Assembly (NCBI GenBank): GCA_039654915.1
Contig: CM077595.1
Location: forward strand, 47,337,501-47,401,500
Length of the DNA stretch: 64,000 nt
DNA from: Aquilaria yunnanensis
Lineage: Eukaryota > Streptophyta > Magnoliopsida > Malvales > Thymelaeaceae
Direction: 5' to 3'
The position numbers and the translations under genes were made by a program. Below are positions 35,523-46,613 of this stretch, in pieces (positions within the stretch are counted from its first letter, which is position 1; each line of letters starts with the position of its first letter). The notes under the pieces were generated by a model, which was not told the DNA's origin, did not search any database, and was given only the letters and a program-made list of their open reading frames with translations.

Positions 35523-36755
35523 ACAGAGGATATAAAGCTGGTCCCGGGCCGAAGTACCTGAGTAGGGAAAAAACTGGTCGAAGGTGACAAGGAAAAGCTT
35601 GTATCCCTTCTATTAATGAACAAAGATATGTTTGCCTACCCTTCGAATGATATGCCTGGGGTGGACCCTGGTATAATCCAACATTGTCTTAAAGTGTGTC
35701 TGGAGGTGAACCCTATTTGGCAGAAAAAACATAGCCTCTCGGCACATAAGAACAACTTTGTTAAAACTGAAGTCTAACGATTAACAGAGGCGGGCATAAT
35801 AAGGGAGGTCAAGTACCCCGAGTGGCTCAACAACATTGTTATTGCCACCAAGGAAGGAACTGATAAGCTTCGGATGTGCATCAACTTCCGAAACATAAAC
35901 GATGTCTGTCCAAAGGACTCGTATCCTTTGCCACTAATAGACCAATTCGTAGACTCCAGTACCGAATACGGTCTACTTAGCTTCCTCGACACCTTTAGCA
36001 GATATCACCAAATTCGAATGAATCCCAATGAAGAGGAAAAAATTACCTTCATTACCGAAGTTGGAACCTACTGTTACGTCAGAATGCCCTTTGGCCTTAA
36101 AAACGCAGGAGCAATATACCAAAGGCTGATGAACAAGGTATTTAGCTCCTAAATTGGGAGAAATATGGAAGTATATGTCGATAATATGATAGTCAAAAGC
36201 AAGTAGCCTGACAGTCATATCATAGACTTGAAGGAAACATTCAACCAACTTCGGGAATTCGGGATCCATTTCAACCCCGACAAATGTGTATTTAGGGTAA
36301 CAGCTGGCAAATTCCTCGGGTTTATGGTATCTGAAAGAGGTATCGATGCCAACCCAAAAAAGGTTAAGGCCTTGCTATGATTTCGAACTCCCATGATGAC
36401 CAAGGATGTGCAAAGACTTACTAGGAGAATCATGGCCCTTAGCAGATTCATCTCCAGATACGAGGACCGGTGCCAACCATTCTTCAAGGTGCTCACCAAA
36501 GCAGCATAGAATGAACGTAACTTCGATTCCGATGAACACCCTTGGAACGAAGATTGCCAAAAGGCTTGGGACGAACTCAAGAACTACTTGACTCACCTGC
36601 TGACACTTCAACAGCCGCTGGAAGGAGAACCTCTCATCCTCTACCTTGTCGTTATCGAAAAGGCTGTAAGTTCGATACTTGTAAGGGAAAAAAGATGAAA
36701 ATAGTGGCCAGTATACTACGTGAATAAGTCCCTGCATGGTGCCGAAGCTAGGTAC
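35523..36755 (+). pseudogene. Reverse transcriptase and start of RNase H of element B
   Basis: In order: DMPGVDPGIIQH near 35650, REVKYPEWLNNIVIATKEG near 35805, the open run 35874-36152 (CINFRNINDVCPKDSYPLP, FLDTFSRYHQIRMN, MPFGLKNAGAIYQRLMNKVF), the catalytic box changed to YVDN (36176-36187, GAT to AAT), FLGFMVSERGIDANP near 36314, VQRLTRRIMALSRFISRYEDR near 36407, then RNase H beginning near 36590. The frame is broken by stops at, for instance, 35777, 36150, 36205 and 36377. The text halts in the middle of RNase H at GCTAGGTAC, where element A is inserted, and resumes at 47497. The enzyme is dead because the last catalytic aspartate is lost. Confidence 0.88.
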
Positions 36756-37636
36756 TGATAGCCAAACGCTATCGCCTCTATCTGGCCGAACTCCCTGCCA
36801 CAATGATGGCCAGAAGAAGCTGGCGCTACCCGAGAAAAGGTGCGATCAGGCACCTCGGGAAATAGCCGAAGAGCTCCGAGCCCGGCACTCCAGGATACCA
36901 CGAGGACACTACTCGCCCCCCCAAGGTTGTGAACAGATCGCCTTCGGAAAAGCGGCACCAGACATAACGAGCCGAACATGATATCCCCGAAGGCGGAACT
37001 CCCTGAAACTGGGAACCCCCGAACTGAGCGCTTGTTTCCCGAAGAGGCTCTGTCCAAACTAGAGGACGACCTCACCCAGGGACCTCGGGAGTACGGCAGG
37101 AGCATTTATGGAAGCATTTAAGGAAGCCTCTGACACGTCCTTTCGCAGACGTCATAAAGTCGCCTGAATAGGCGCCCTGAAATACGGACGCCATCAGAAT
37201 CACATCATGGCCCATCTCAGCACGTGGCTCAGGACAATCTGCTACCAGTTATCTGTCTCCTACGCCTAGAAACTCAGGGAACATCCGACCGAACAAGTGT
37301 CATGATCTGAACGGGCTAGGCGCTCCTATAAATACCAGGAATTAATACTTGGCAGGAGGCTGGTAGGTTGGCCAAACACTGCTCCCACACTCTGAAAAAA
37401 CTACCAGGCGAGACTCTTCAGCCCTTTGTGCTATTTCCTCTGCCTTTTCTCAGCCACCACTGACTTGGGCGTCGGAGGCTCCCCCCCCCGAAAAAACACT
37501 CCGGGGGCCTCCTAACCCTTTGTTTCTGAGCTTTCAGGCACCCTCCTTCGGACTATCCATTCCACCAGGCGTTCTTCCTCCCAGAAGTCTCTCCACCAGT
37601 CACCATGACTATAAACGATGAGGCCCCTGGCCATCA
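36756..37636 (+). repeat. 5' LTR of element A (881 bp)
   Basis: TGATAGCCAAACGC to GGCCATCA, followed by the primer site. The match with 46614-47496 is nearly complete. Confidence 0.95.
37293..37334 (+). promoter_or_regulatory. Promoter of A 5' LTR: mutated G-box and TATA box
   Basis: ACAAGTGTC at 37293 stands where the 3' LTR has the intact ACACGTGTC, so the G-box core is broken in this copy. TATAAATA is at 37327-37334. Confidence 0.55.
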
Positions 37637-39257
37637 TTTGGCGCCGTCTGTGGGAAACCGCTCTAAGATCGCCGTCGTTAAGACTCGGCGTTCTAAGGAC
37701 AAGAGGCTCCCGAAGTGCCCGTCCGTGCCTGAGATACAACCGGCTGCTGAGCAAACACTCCCAGGGACTTCTGCGCCTGAGGAAGACCGCCCTCTGGTAA
37801 TCACCATGAGCTTCTTGAGGGACTTTCAGCGTTCGGTCGTGTCTGAAATGACCCAGCAGATCGACCGAAGGTGGCCACAGCAAGCACAGGCCCAGAGACC
37901 CCCCTCACCGACACGCCCTCGGGAGAAAAGCCCCAAGTCTACACATCGCAGTTCGGGGAGTGGAGAGCCTCGCAGAGAATCATCCACAGAAAATATAGCC
38001 CTCGGGAAACGGCCTGTGGGACAAACCGGGTCCGAGCGACCGAGAGTCTCACAGTGGAGCAGTTCGTCGCCCGAGGCGAGGTCCTTGTCCCCTCAGCGCC
38101 GAACTCACCCCCCGAAGAGGCGCCGGCGATCTCTATTCCCTGAAGAAGGCCCTAGCGCCACAGCGCTGATGGAGAGGATACTAGCACGGCTGGATAGAGT
38201 GGAGAAACAAGTGGCCAGAAAACCCGTTTGGGCCAGACTCTCGGGAACATGCTGCGAAGATGACTCGCCATTTATCCAGGCCGTTGTTGAGGCAGCCATG
38301 CCAGGTGACTTCAGAGTACCTCGGTTGGAGATTTATGATGGTCGTACTGATCCACAGGCCCATTTGACGAAGTACAGACGCAGCATGATAATACACGGTG
38401 CTGACGACGCTACCATGTGCAAGTGCTTCAATGTCACCCTCACAGGGCCAGCCACGGCGTGGTACAATTCCTTGCCTTCAGGAACCATCACTGAGTTCCA
38501 GGAGTTGTCCACAGCCTTCACTCAGCAGTTCATCGGGAGCCGACCTACGGCGAAGATGCCTGTGCAGATGTTCGACATAGAGCAGAGGAATGGAGAAACC
38601 ATCCGAGACTATGTCGAAAGATTCAACAAGGAAGCTCTGAGCGTCCCAGACTTCAGGCCCGAAATCCGCATTCTTGCCATGACACGAGGTCTTCAGCGAG
38701 ACTCACAGCTGTTCTACGAGTTCTCAAAGGACCCCCCGGAGACCCTCGGAGAATTTTACCGAAGATCAGAACAACACATGACCGCCGAAGAACTAAGAAT
38801 GGCTGGGCTGAAGTCTGATCACCACCGCCCCGAAGAGTCCAGTCAACAAGCTCGGCATCCTACCGAATATGCAGGACGACCTCGGAGGATGCGAGGAAAG
38901 AAACCTCAAAGTTTCACACCATTGAGCACTTCACGGACCAACATTCTCATGGCGCTGGAAAGGCAAGGGACGCAGATTCGGCGACCAAGGGCCATGACCG
39001 CCGATAATAAGAAGAATGCAAAGAAGTTCTGCCAGTTTCATCGCGACCACGGTCATGACACTGAAGACTGCTTCCAGCTGAAGAAGTACATAGAGTCGCT
39101 GATAAAAAATGGCCAACTTCGGAAATACCTGAGGATGCCATCCCCGAAAGGCAGAAAAATGGAGGAAGAAAGGGCCGAAGATGAGGACTATGACTCCGAC
39201 AGGCGGAGAAATAGAAGTCCAAAAAAGCGCCCTCCACCTCCAGCAGGGGTTATCTAA
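37605..39257 (+). CDS. gag: Gag protein of element A
   Basis: An unbroken frame of 550 codons encoding the structural Gag of a Tat-type gypsy element, which would assemble the cytoplasmic virus-like particle and bind the element RNA. The first ATG lies 32 bases inside the LTR and the frame reads through the primer site; the ATG at 37806 (MSFLRDFQ) is an alternative start. The first ~200 residues are rich in S, R and P. The capsid (Retrotrans_gag) region spans about residues 215-390 (LEIYDGRTDPQAHLTKYRRS, WYNSLPSGTI, FSKDPPETLGEFYRRSEQHM). A zinc-knuckle-like motif CQFHRDHGHDTEDC follows at about residues 475-490, then a charged tail. It ends at TAA where B reads on into protease. It is the least damaged sense gene in the window. 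Confidence 0.9.
   Translation: MTINDEAPGHHLAPSVGNRSKIAVVKTRRSKDKRLPKCPSVPEIQPAAEQTLPGTSAPEEDRPLVITMSFLRDFQRSVVSEMTQQIDRRWPQQAQAQRPPSPTRPREKSPKSTHRSSGSGEPRRESSTENIALGKRPVGQTGSERPRVSQWSSSSPEARSLSPQRRTHPPKRRRRSLFPEEGPSATALMERILARLDRVEKQVARKPVWARLSGTCCEDDSPFIQAVVEAAMPGDFRVPRLEIYDGRTDPQAHLTKYRRSMIIHGADDATMCKCFNVTLTGPATAWYNSLPSGTITEFQELSTAFTQQFIGSRPTAKMPVQMFDIEQRNGETIRDYVERFNKEALSVPDFRPEIRILAMTRGLQRDSQLFYEFSKDPPETLGEFYRRSEQHMTAEELRMAGLKSDHHRPEESSQQARHPTEYAGRPRRMRGKKPQSFTPLSTSRTNILMALERQGTQIRRPRAMTADNKKNAKKFCQFHRDHGHDTEDCFQLKKYIESLIKNGQLRKYLRMPSPKGRKMEEERAEDEDYDSDRRRNRSPKKRPPPPAGVI
37637..37657 (+). other. Primer binding site of A
   Basis: TTTGGCGCCGTCTGTGGGAA begins right after the LTR. Its first bases TGGCGCCGT suit a tRNA-Asp-like 3' end (from memory). 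The gag reading frame runs through this site. Confidence 0.75.
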
Positions 39258-39795
39258 ACCATCACCACGGGGCTCCCATCCTCGGAAAGAAAGCGGAAAG
39301 CCAGAGAAATTGCAGTCATCGAGTATCAAAGTCCATCAAAGAAGCTGGCTCGCAAAGGTGGCTCCACCGTCGTCTTCCCCCACGACGATCCGCTACTGAG
39401 TATGGCGAGAGTAGGGGACTGGGACATCGAAAGAGTGTTGCTTGATGATGGCTCAAATACTGACGTCCTATTCTTGCACCTGCTGCCGAGCTTGGGCATC
39501 TCCAGCAGCGAACTGAAGCCTGTCACCTCGCCCACTTTTGGGGTTGGGCCATCCGAGGATGTTGAAAGGGACTTCGGTGAACGGAGCAGCTGAGTTGTAT
39601 GCCTCCACAATGGCGAGATTTATCGTCATGAACGTCCCGTCCTCGTACAACGCCATCCTTGGAAGGCAGACAATGGAGAAGCTGCATATTCGCCCTGGTG
39701 TGAAGTACTTGACTGTCACATTTGCCACCAAGGATGGAGATGCAGAGGTATTCATTGACCAAGCCGAGGTAAGAAAGGTGTTTGTAAAAGCGTGA
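39258..39795 (+). pseudogene. Protease region of element A, frameshifted
   Basis: After the gag stop the same frame continues as protease: EIAVIEYQS near 39306, then MARVGDWDIERVLLDDGSNTD near 39402, in which the D-x-G-S active site is kept. Around 39557 the frame changes, and the domain continues in another frame (MLKGTSVNGAAELYA near 39558, FIVMNVPSSYNAILGRQTME near 39622, VKYLTVTFATKDGDAEVF) to a stop at 39793. The gag stop plus the frame change would prevent a normal Gag-Pol fusion. In B the same junction has no stop, so the stop in A is probably a mutation. Confidence 0.82.
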
Positions 39796-42780
39796 AAAGC
39801 TCCGGCAAGCAACCTCGCGCAAACGATGGAGGCAAGGGCACCAGAAAAAGGCAAAGAAGAAGATCTCGCCAAAACAGAAATGGAAGCAATAGAGCTTGTC
39901 CCAGGTCAATCTACCTGAATAGGGAAGAGCTTGGCCGAAGGTGACAAGGAAAATCTTGTATCCTTTCTGCTGGAAAATAAAGATCTGTTTGCCTACTCGC
40001 CAAAAGATATGCCGGGGGTGAACCCTGGCATAATACAGCATAGCCTCAAAATAAGTTTGTCAAAATTGAAGTCCAGCGTCTCCTAGATGCTGAAGTCATC
40101 AGGGAGGTCAAGTACCCTGAGTGGTTAAGCAACGTGGTCATCGCCACAAAAGAAGGTAGCAGCAAACTCCGGATGTGCATTGACTTCAGAAACTTGAACG
40201 ATGCTTGCCCGAAAGACTCATACCCTCTGCCACCGATAGATCAACTGGTAGATTCAACTGCTGAATATGGGCTCCTAAGTTTCCTAGACGCCTTCAGTGG
40301 CTACCATCAGATAAGGATGGACCCCGAAGATGAAGAGAAGACTGCCTTCATCACCGAGGGAGGAACATACTGCTATATCAGGATGCCATTCGGGCTCAAA
40401 AATGCAGGAGCCACCTACCAGAGGTTGATGAACAAGGTCTTCAAAGACCAAATGGGGAGAAGCATGGAGTTGTATGTTGATGATATGATAATCAAGAGCA
40501 AGCTGCCTGGCTACCACGTTGCAGATTTAGAGTAAACCTTCCAAAAGCTCAGAGCCTTCGGGAACCGCCTTAATCCTGAGAAGTGCATCTTCGGGATGAC
40601 CTCGGGAAAATTCCTTGGCTACATGGTATCCGAAAGAGGCATCGACGCTAACCCCTAGAAGATTAAGGCTCTGCTTGAGCCACGAACTCCTGCCACAGTC
40701 AAAGATGTGCAGAGACTCACCGGAAGAATAACCTCTCTGAGCAGGTTTATTTCCAGGTACGGAGATAGGTGTAGACCTTTCTTCAAAATCCTCACAAAGG
40801 CAACAAAAATGGAAGGCGACCTCGGAAGAAATGATCATCCTTGGGATAAAGATTGCCAAAAGGCCTGGGAAGAACTCAAAGTCTACCTGGCCAGCCTGCC
40901 AACTCTGCGACAACCTCGGGAGGGAGAGCCCCTCGTACTGTACTTCGCCGTCACAGAAAAAGGTGTGAGCTCGGTCCTCGTGAAGGAAGAAGGGTCAAAG
41001 CAATGGCCGGTCTGCTATGTCAGCAAGTCCCTGCAAGGCGCCGAAGTCAGGTACCCTCTGCTTCAAAAAGCTATATACGCCTTGGTGCTTGCAGGGAGGA
41101 GGCTGCGACCATACTTTCAGGCTCACCCCATCATCGTCCAAAGTAGTCTGCCACTGCGGGATGTCATGAAGAGAGTAGATCATTCGGGAAAGCTCTCCAA
41201 GTGGTGCATAGAGCTGGGCGAACACGAAATTACGTATGAGCCTCGGAAGGCCATAAAAGCTCAAGGCGTCACCAACAAAGTAGCTGAGTATGAAGCCCTC
41301 ATAGCGGGATTGCGCTTGGCCAGAAAGATTGGCGTGAGAAACTTAAAAGCTCACAGGGATTCCCAGCTTGTAGTTCGGCAAACGGTAGGAGATTATGGCG
41401 CGAAGGACGCAATTTTGGCAAAATATCATGAGCTAGTAGCAAAGCTCATCCAAGAGTTTGACGCCGTACGGATTGAAAATGTACCTCGGCGGAATAACAC
41501 TGAGGCAGATTGCTTGGCGAAGTTGAAAACATATACCGAGGTGCTAGACCATCCGAGCATGTCAGTGCTGAGCATGACGACGTCGGGAACAGGATGGAAA
41601 GACCCAATAAAAAGATACCTCGCAGAGAATTTGCTCCCCGAAGGCCCCGGCGATGCTGCAAGACTGCTAAGACGCTCCGCAAGATTCTTCCTGATTGGTG
41701 AAGAGTTATATCGGCAGGGATATGCGAATCCGCTGCAAAGATGTGTGGATGAAAAGGATACTGAAATGGTCCTTGAAGAAGTTCACGAAGGCATGTGTGG
41801 TTCACACATTGGAACTGATGCCCTGGCAGCGGTGATACTCCGCCAAGGATACTTCTGGCCTACCCTGAGAAAGGAAGCAAGACAGTTCGCCCGGAAATGT
41901 GGTAGCTGCCAGAGACACGCGAAAATCCGGAGGACACCCTCGGAAATGGTAACTTCGGCAGACTATCCTTGGCCCTTCGCAGTCTGGGGTATGGACCTTA
42001 TTGGGCCACTCCCCACAGCATCCGGAGGCGTGAAATTCTGCGTTCTAGCAGTGGACTATTTCTCAAAGTGCGTAGAGGCAGAACCACTAACAACTATCTC
42101 GGCAAAAGAAGTGCAGAAGTTCCTATGGAAGAACATCGTGTGCAGATTTGGCATACCGAGGGTACTAGTAGCTGATAATGGATCTCAGTTCACAGACAAA
42201 GGATTCCAAGAATTCATCAGCAACCTCGGAATAAAGATGCACTTCGCCCCAGTAGCTCACCCCCAAAGCAACGGGCAGGTGGAAGTATCGAACAAAACCA
42301 TAAAAGATGGCCTGAAAAAGAGACTAGGGGAAGCCAAAGGGAAATGGCCAGAAGAACTCCAAAGTGTATTATGGAGTTACCGAACGACGCCTCGAAGAGC
42401 CACAGGGGAGACTCCTTTCTCACTCGTCTTCGGAACAGAGGCCATTATCCCACTAGAGGTAGTTCAACCTTCAGTACGGGTGCAAGTATTTGATGAAGGT
42501 GGTAATGACCTCGGCCTGAGAACCAATCTCGATCTTGTGGCCGAACACAGAGATAGCCGAGCTGAGAAGAAAAGCTTTTCAGCAAAGAGCGGCCGTGGCT
42601 GTAAACTTACGGGCCAGGCCAAAAGAAATCAAGAAGGGAGACCTCGTTCTCCGAAAGGCCGACTTCGCACCCCGAAGGCCATCCCATGGCATACTTCGCG
42701 CAAACTGGGAAAGACCCTGTCTGGTTCTCGACGAAGTACGAAAAAGGCGTGTACAAGCTTGGCGACGCCGAAGGCGTAGA
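39796..42780 (+). pseudogene. Pol of element A: RT, RNase H, second RNase H (deleted part), integrase
   Basis: RT starts near 39960 (NKDLFAYSPKDMPGV) but lacks about 20 residues near 40052 that B has. It then runs openly 40134-40535 with YVDDMIIKSK near 40474 intact. Stops occur at 40533 and near 40657. From 40707 an open frame of 690 codons holds the rest of RT, RNase H, the second RNase H-like domain and integrase. In the second RNase H the first part, including the aspartate of FIDGA seen in B, is deleted between KAIKAQ and NKVAEYEALIAG (near 41265). Integrase has the zinc region (CGSCQRH near 41898) and all catalytic residues (VDYF near 42051, ADNGSQF near 42172, GQVEVSN near 42278). A frameshift near 42545 breaks its tail (KKGDLVLRKADFAPRRPSHG in another frame). 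Not functional as it stands. Confidence 0.9.
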
Positions 42781-42946
42781 ATTGAAGAACACTTGGCACT
42801 CAGATGCCTTGAAAAAATTCTGCGCTTAAGGTTGAGCGGAGGAGTTATGTTGTACAGAATGGCCTTGAGAAAAATTCTTAAGTGTACAGAAATTATGGAA
42901 AACAAAAATCTCGCAGAAGTACTCGCCATAGCCAGCGCAGAGATAA

Positions 42947-43290
42947 TTTTCCGAACTCCCTTGAGCGAACATGCCCGGGAAAATGGGAAGTGAAAAATCT
43001 CGCGAAAGGTTTTCCGAAGTCCCTGGAGCAAACATGCTTGGGACAACTGGAAAAACAAAAAATTTGACTGAAGGTTTCCGAAGTCCCTTGAGCAATCATG
43101 TTCGGGGTAAACTGGAAATGCAAAAGCCTGCAAAAAGACTTGGTCAAATTTTTTCAGGCCTTCCAGAAAGTCTTACGAGCAAGCGCACTCTGGACAAAGG
43201 AAGGTAAAAAAGTTTCTTTAATCGCAGGTTTTCCGAAGTCTCTTGAGCGAACGTATTCGGAACAATGGAAATGAAGAAACTTGCAAGAAA
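42947..43290 (+). repeat. ~63 bp tandem repeat downstream of pol in A
   Basis: Units begin TTTTCCGAAGTCCCTTGAGC and recur near 42947, 43010, 43075 and 43229, the last after a degenerate gap. Arrays in the 3' untranslated region are known in Ogre/Tat elements, where they may seed satellite DNA. Confidence 0.8.
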
Positions 43291-43398
43291 TGACTTAGCC
43301 AAAAAATCCTCATTAAGAGCAAAGCTGCTTTAAAATAAAGAACTGCCCGAAGAAGGATTACAAAATAGAAGGGAAGGAAAAGGGGCCCTAAAAATTGG

Positions 43399-45807
43399 CT
43401 AAGGGTTCGCGGCGTCCCGAGAGCCACTCGTCTGCCCGCCCTTTTCCGTCACCTTCGGCGCTGGAATGGAAGGAGGAAGTTTCAGATGTTCGACCTTGGA
43501 CCATTTCCGCCGAGGTCCCCCAGGAATGTTTAGACCCTCTAGAAAAGAGAGGTCCAGATCTGGGAACCTCTGGAGAACCTGGTGCCGAGCAAGGCAGAAC
43601 CCGTCCTGGAACGCGACCTTGCTCATCTAATCAGACTTGTTCTTCTCAAGCTTGAGGTCGTCAAGCTCGTCCTTCAGATCCGCGACCTCCTCCTCCAGCG
43701 CCTTTATCTGCTCCTCCCCCTTCGGCTCCTTCTTCAATGACTCGACCTCGGCCCGGAGAGCGTTATTCTCACACGTCAGCGACACTATACGGCCGTCAGA
43801 ACCAGCCTTGTGCTGGAGAAGATCTTCGTTGGCGACGAGCATCCCCTTTATTTGGTCACCGAGGTCAGTGATCTTCCGGGAGGAGTCCTTTTGAAGTTCT
43901 TCTTTTTCCTTCCGGAACTCCTCCCAAAGGGCAGCTACTTCTTTCTCAGCAGCCTCTTTCAGCTGCTGGTTTTTGGCGACCGACTTCGCGAGTGCGGTCC
44001 TCGTCTCATTCATGGTTCGAGTGGCCGAAGTTCAAAAAGCAACCTCCCTGGCCACCCGAACTTGGAGAAAGGCGGTGTATCCCATCAGCTGCAAAAAAAA
44101 ATAATAAACGCAAGGTCAGTAAGAGCCAAACACTTAGGAAAAAATTGAAGGGAAAGAGCTGTGAAGGATATACCTGAGCAGCATGCTCGGTGATCTTTGC
44201 GACGAGGGTGTTATCCCCCGGGTGGGCCGCCGCTATAGCCCTGAAGGAGGCCTCGGTGAGCACCCCCTTCGAAATTTCCTTAGCCATTTGAGAAACGTCC
44301 TCGGAGTACATATTCATGTCCTCCGTGAACGTCCAAAAAGGCTCCTTGGGTATCTTCCCTTGCTGGATTTTGGCATCCCGAAGAGCTCGTTTCCGAGCAT
44401 GATCGGCCACCCAGCCAGGGGTAGTCAACTCCCCTACGTGATAAGAATGAGAAGGAGATTAAAGACAAAGAAGCCAATCCAGAAAAAAACAAAGGAAGTA
44501 CACTTTGTCTGGAAACAAACCTGGCGGAACCTCGACAACATCGTCCTCGGAGTCCTCGGCCGAAATGGCCTTGCCCTTCCGCTTGCGCCGCTCCTCGGCA
44601 GAAGGTACTTCTACCACTACATCAAGGAGGGCCTGTGACGCGGTAGGACTCTGAGGAGGGACATCGGTTGAAGGGACCTCGGAAGCAGCAGCCTCAGACT
44701 CCGGCATCTCGGCTGCCCCAGGCTCCTTGGCAGTCTCCTCGGGATTTTCCTCTAGAGGAACCTGGGCAGCTCTCTTTGCCCGTTTCCTCGAAGGTCCCGC
44801 GCCAGTAGACTTCCGCCTTCGGGAAGACGCCTTGTTCGTCTGATCGCCCTTCTCCACCTGGCCGGTGAAAAGGGACTTGTAATAGGCGGCAGTCGCGTCG
44901 CCCATCTCTGAAAAAGGAGAGAAACATCAGCGTGAGTCCGAGGAAAGAACAGTAAAGGAGTAGAAGATAACTCACTTTCGGCAAGTGCTTCGAAAGAAAT
45001 TTCCTCCTTAAGAAGCTTGACCAACCAGGAATCCTTCCCGGCGATGGCAGGAGCTGGCATCTCGAGGTCAGTCTCGTGCTCCTTTACCACCTTTAGCTCC
45101 CGAAGGACCTCTTCGGTCATCAACCTCCAGTTGATTGGAAAAGGGTAAAGGGCGAGCGGAACGACCTCGGGATCCCAGTCAGAGACAGCCCGAATGCGGG
45201 CGTCGAAATCCGCGAACAAGGAAGCTAACTCTGGGGTCAGCAGCATCCTCGGATTAGCAACGTCCACATCCAGTGTTCCCTGAGCCCATTTGGTCGGAAC
45301 GTATGACCAGGCCTCGTCCATCTTCATGAAGAAAAACTTCTGTTGCCACCCCCGCCAGCTATCTTTAGTGGCGAAGGTGAACATGAATTTCTTGCTCCCG
45401 GATCCCCGAGGTAGCATGAAATAGAAGCCACCCTTCGGGACCACAGAGAGCTTGTAATACTACATAAAGATTCTGAAATTGGGTTCTATCCCGAAGACGC
45501 CACACATGCAGAGGTAGGCGTTAAAATAGCAGAACGAGTTCGGGGGAAGCTGGTTCACAGCAATGCCATGAAATTTGCAGAACTCGCACACCATCTTCGG
45601 GGGAGGATACCGAAGACCCGCCTTCAGCTGGGCTCGGAAAACGGTAACCTCCTTACTGCGGTTTGAAAAAGCATAATGGCTAGAACGAGGCAGCCTAGTA
45701 ATGGCGTAAGAGGGAAGAAAGAATTTTTTCTTCCACCTCTCTAACTTTTCAGGGGTGGTACAACAAGGATGGACTAAAAGAGGCTGCCACCTCTCAGGAA
45801 GGGGCAT
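43399..45807 (-). pseudogene. Antisense gene (aORF) of element A, four exons
   Basis: This lies on the strand opposite to gag-pol. Exons by comparison with C and D: 45807-44976, 44907-44521, 44433-44174 and 44088-43399; introns of 68, 87 and 85 bases have GT-AG ends, in phases 1, 1 and 0. The spliced frame is about 722 codons. Exon 1 starts MPLPERWQPLL and carries a conserved domain (VTVFRAQLKAGLRYPPPK, NQLPPNSFCYFNAYLCMCG, TKDSWRGWQQKFFF). Exon 2 is low-complexity and basic then acidic. Exon 3 has EPFWTFTEDMNMYSEDVSQM. Exon 4 is a long coiled coil ending in a conserved FQDGFCLARHQVLQ tail. Three in-frame stops (45462, near 44036, 43629) sit where the family has Q or R codons, each explicable by one C-to-T change. 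Exon 1 resembles, by memory, Pfam Transposase_28. The role is unknown. A promoter-like block lies upstream at 46065-46220. Confidence 0.82.
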
Positions 45808-46064
45808 TTTCGACATAAAACGAGTTTGAAAATGGAAGAAAACAGTTTCCAGAGATAAACTCAAAAGAACACAGGGATCAAAGCGTTCTGAAAAACAAAA
45901 ACCCACCGAAAGATTTGCCAAAATCTGAGGACGCCGTCGTGAAAGCTGGCTGGAAAAAAGCTCTGATTAAGGTAGCTCCGCCACAGAAAGCAAGAAAGTG
46001 CAAGAACAGGGGCAAAGCAGAGAGAAGAGCAGAAGAGAAAGCAAAAGGAACTTATGGTAGAGTG

Positions 46065-46220
46065 GGCTATTTATAAGCCAGAGATGGGTAACCGAAACAT
46101 CGTCATAACTACCTTTTGGAGGCGAACCGTCACCGTAACTGCTCTCTGCACCTGAAAAGGCACGCCCTCTGTAACCAACGCAACTCTCCTCCAAGGGCAA
46201 AGCGCCACGTGTCAACCGCT
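46065..46220 (-). promoter_or_regulatory. Promoter of the antisense gene in A
   Basis: On the minus strand: GACACGTGGC (plus-strand GCCACGTGTC at 46203-46213), a GGTGACGGTTC and a TTATGACGA motif near 46140 and 46105, then TTATAAATAGCC near 46075. The same order occurs upstream of the D, C and E copies. The first exon starts about 260 bases downstream. Confidence 0.6.
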
Positions 46221-46593
46221 GCGCGCAAATGGGGGACACGTCCTCCAAACGTCCCTTGAAAGCTGGGACACGTCTTCTGACATCCCTGGAAAACTGGGAT
46301 GAAACTGGCACGCGCCGCTCAGACTGACACGCTTTGCCAAACAGACCTGCAGAAACAAAGAGCAGGCCACCTCGAGGACGCCAAGAAACAGGCTATGGCC
46401 GAACAGCCCATGACCTTCGGGCAAGAGGTGTATCTTCGGCACAGGCTCCACTTCGAAGACAGCAAAGAACAAGCCAAGGCCGAAGAGCCCATGATGTTCG
46501 GGCAAAAGGCGCATCCTCGGAACAGGTTAAGCTTCCAAAGAAACTCCCATACACAACCTCGGAAAGAGATGCAAAACTGAAGTCTTCACTTCG

Positions 46594-46613
46594 GCTTTCC
46601 AAAGGGGGGCATG
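46594..46613 (+). other. Polypurine tract of A
   Basis: TTTCCAAAGGGGGGCATG lies directly before the TG of the 3' LTR. The same AAGGGGGGCATG precedes the 3' LTR of C. Confidence 0.85.

Noticed and set aside
43637..44638. Plus-strand ORFs in A downstream of pol
   Set aside because: They are shadows of the antisense exons, with S/R-rich composition and no domain.
45460..45921. A separate host gene on the minus strand
   Set aside because: It is exon 1 of the antisense gene; copies occur at the same place in C and E.
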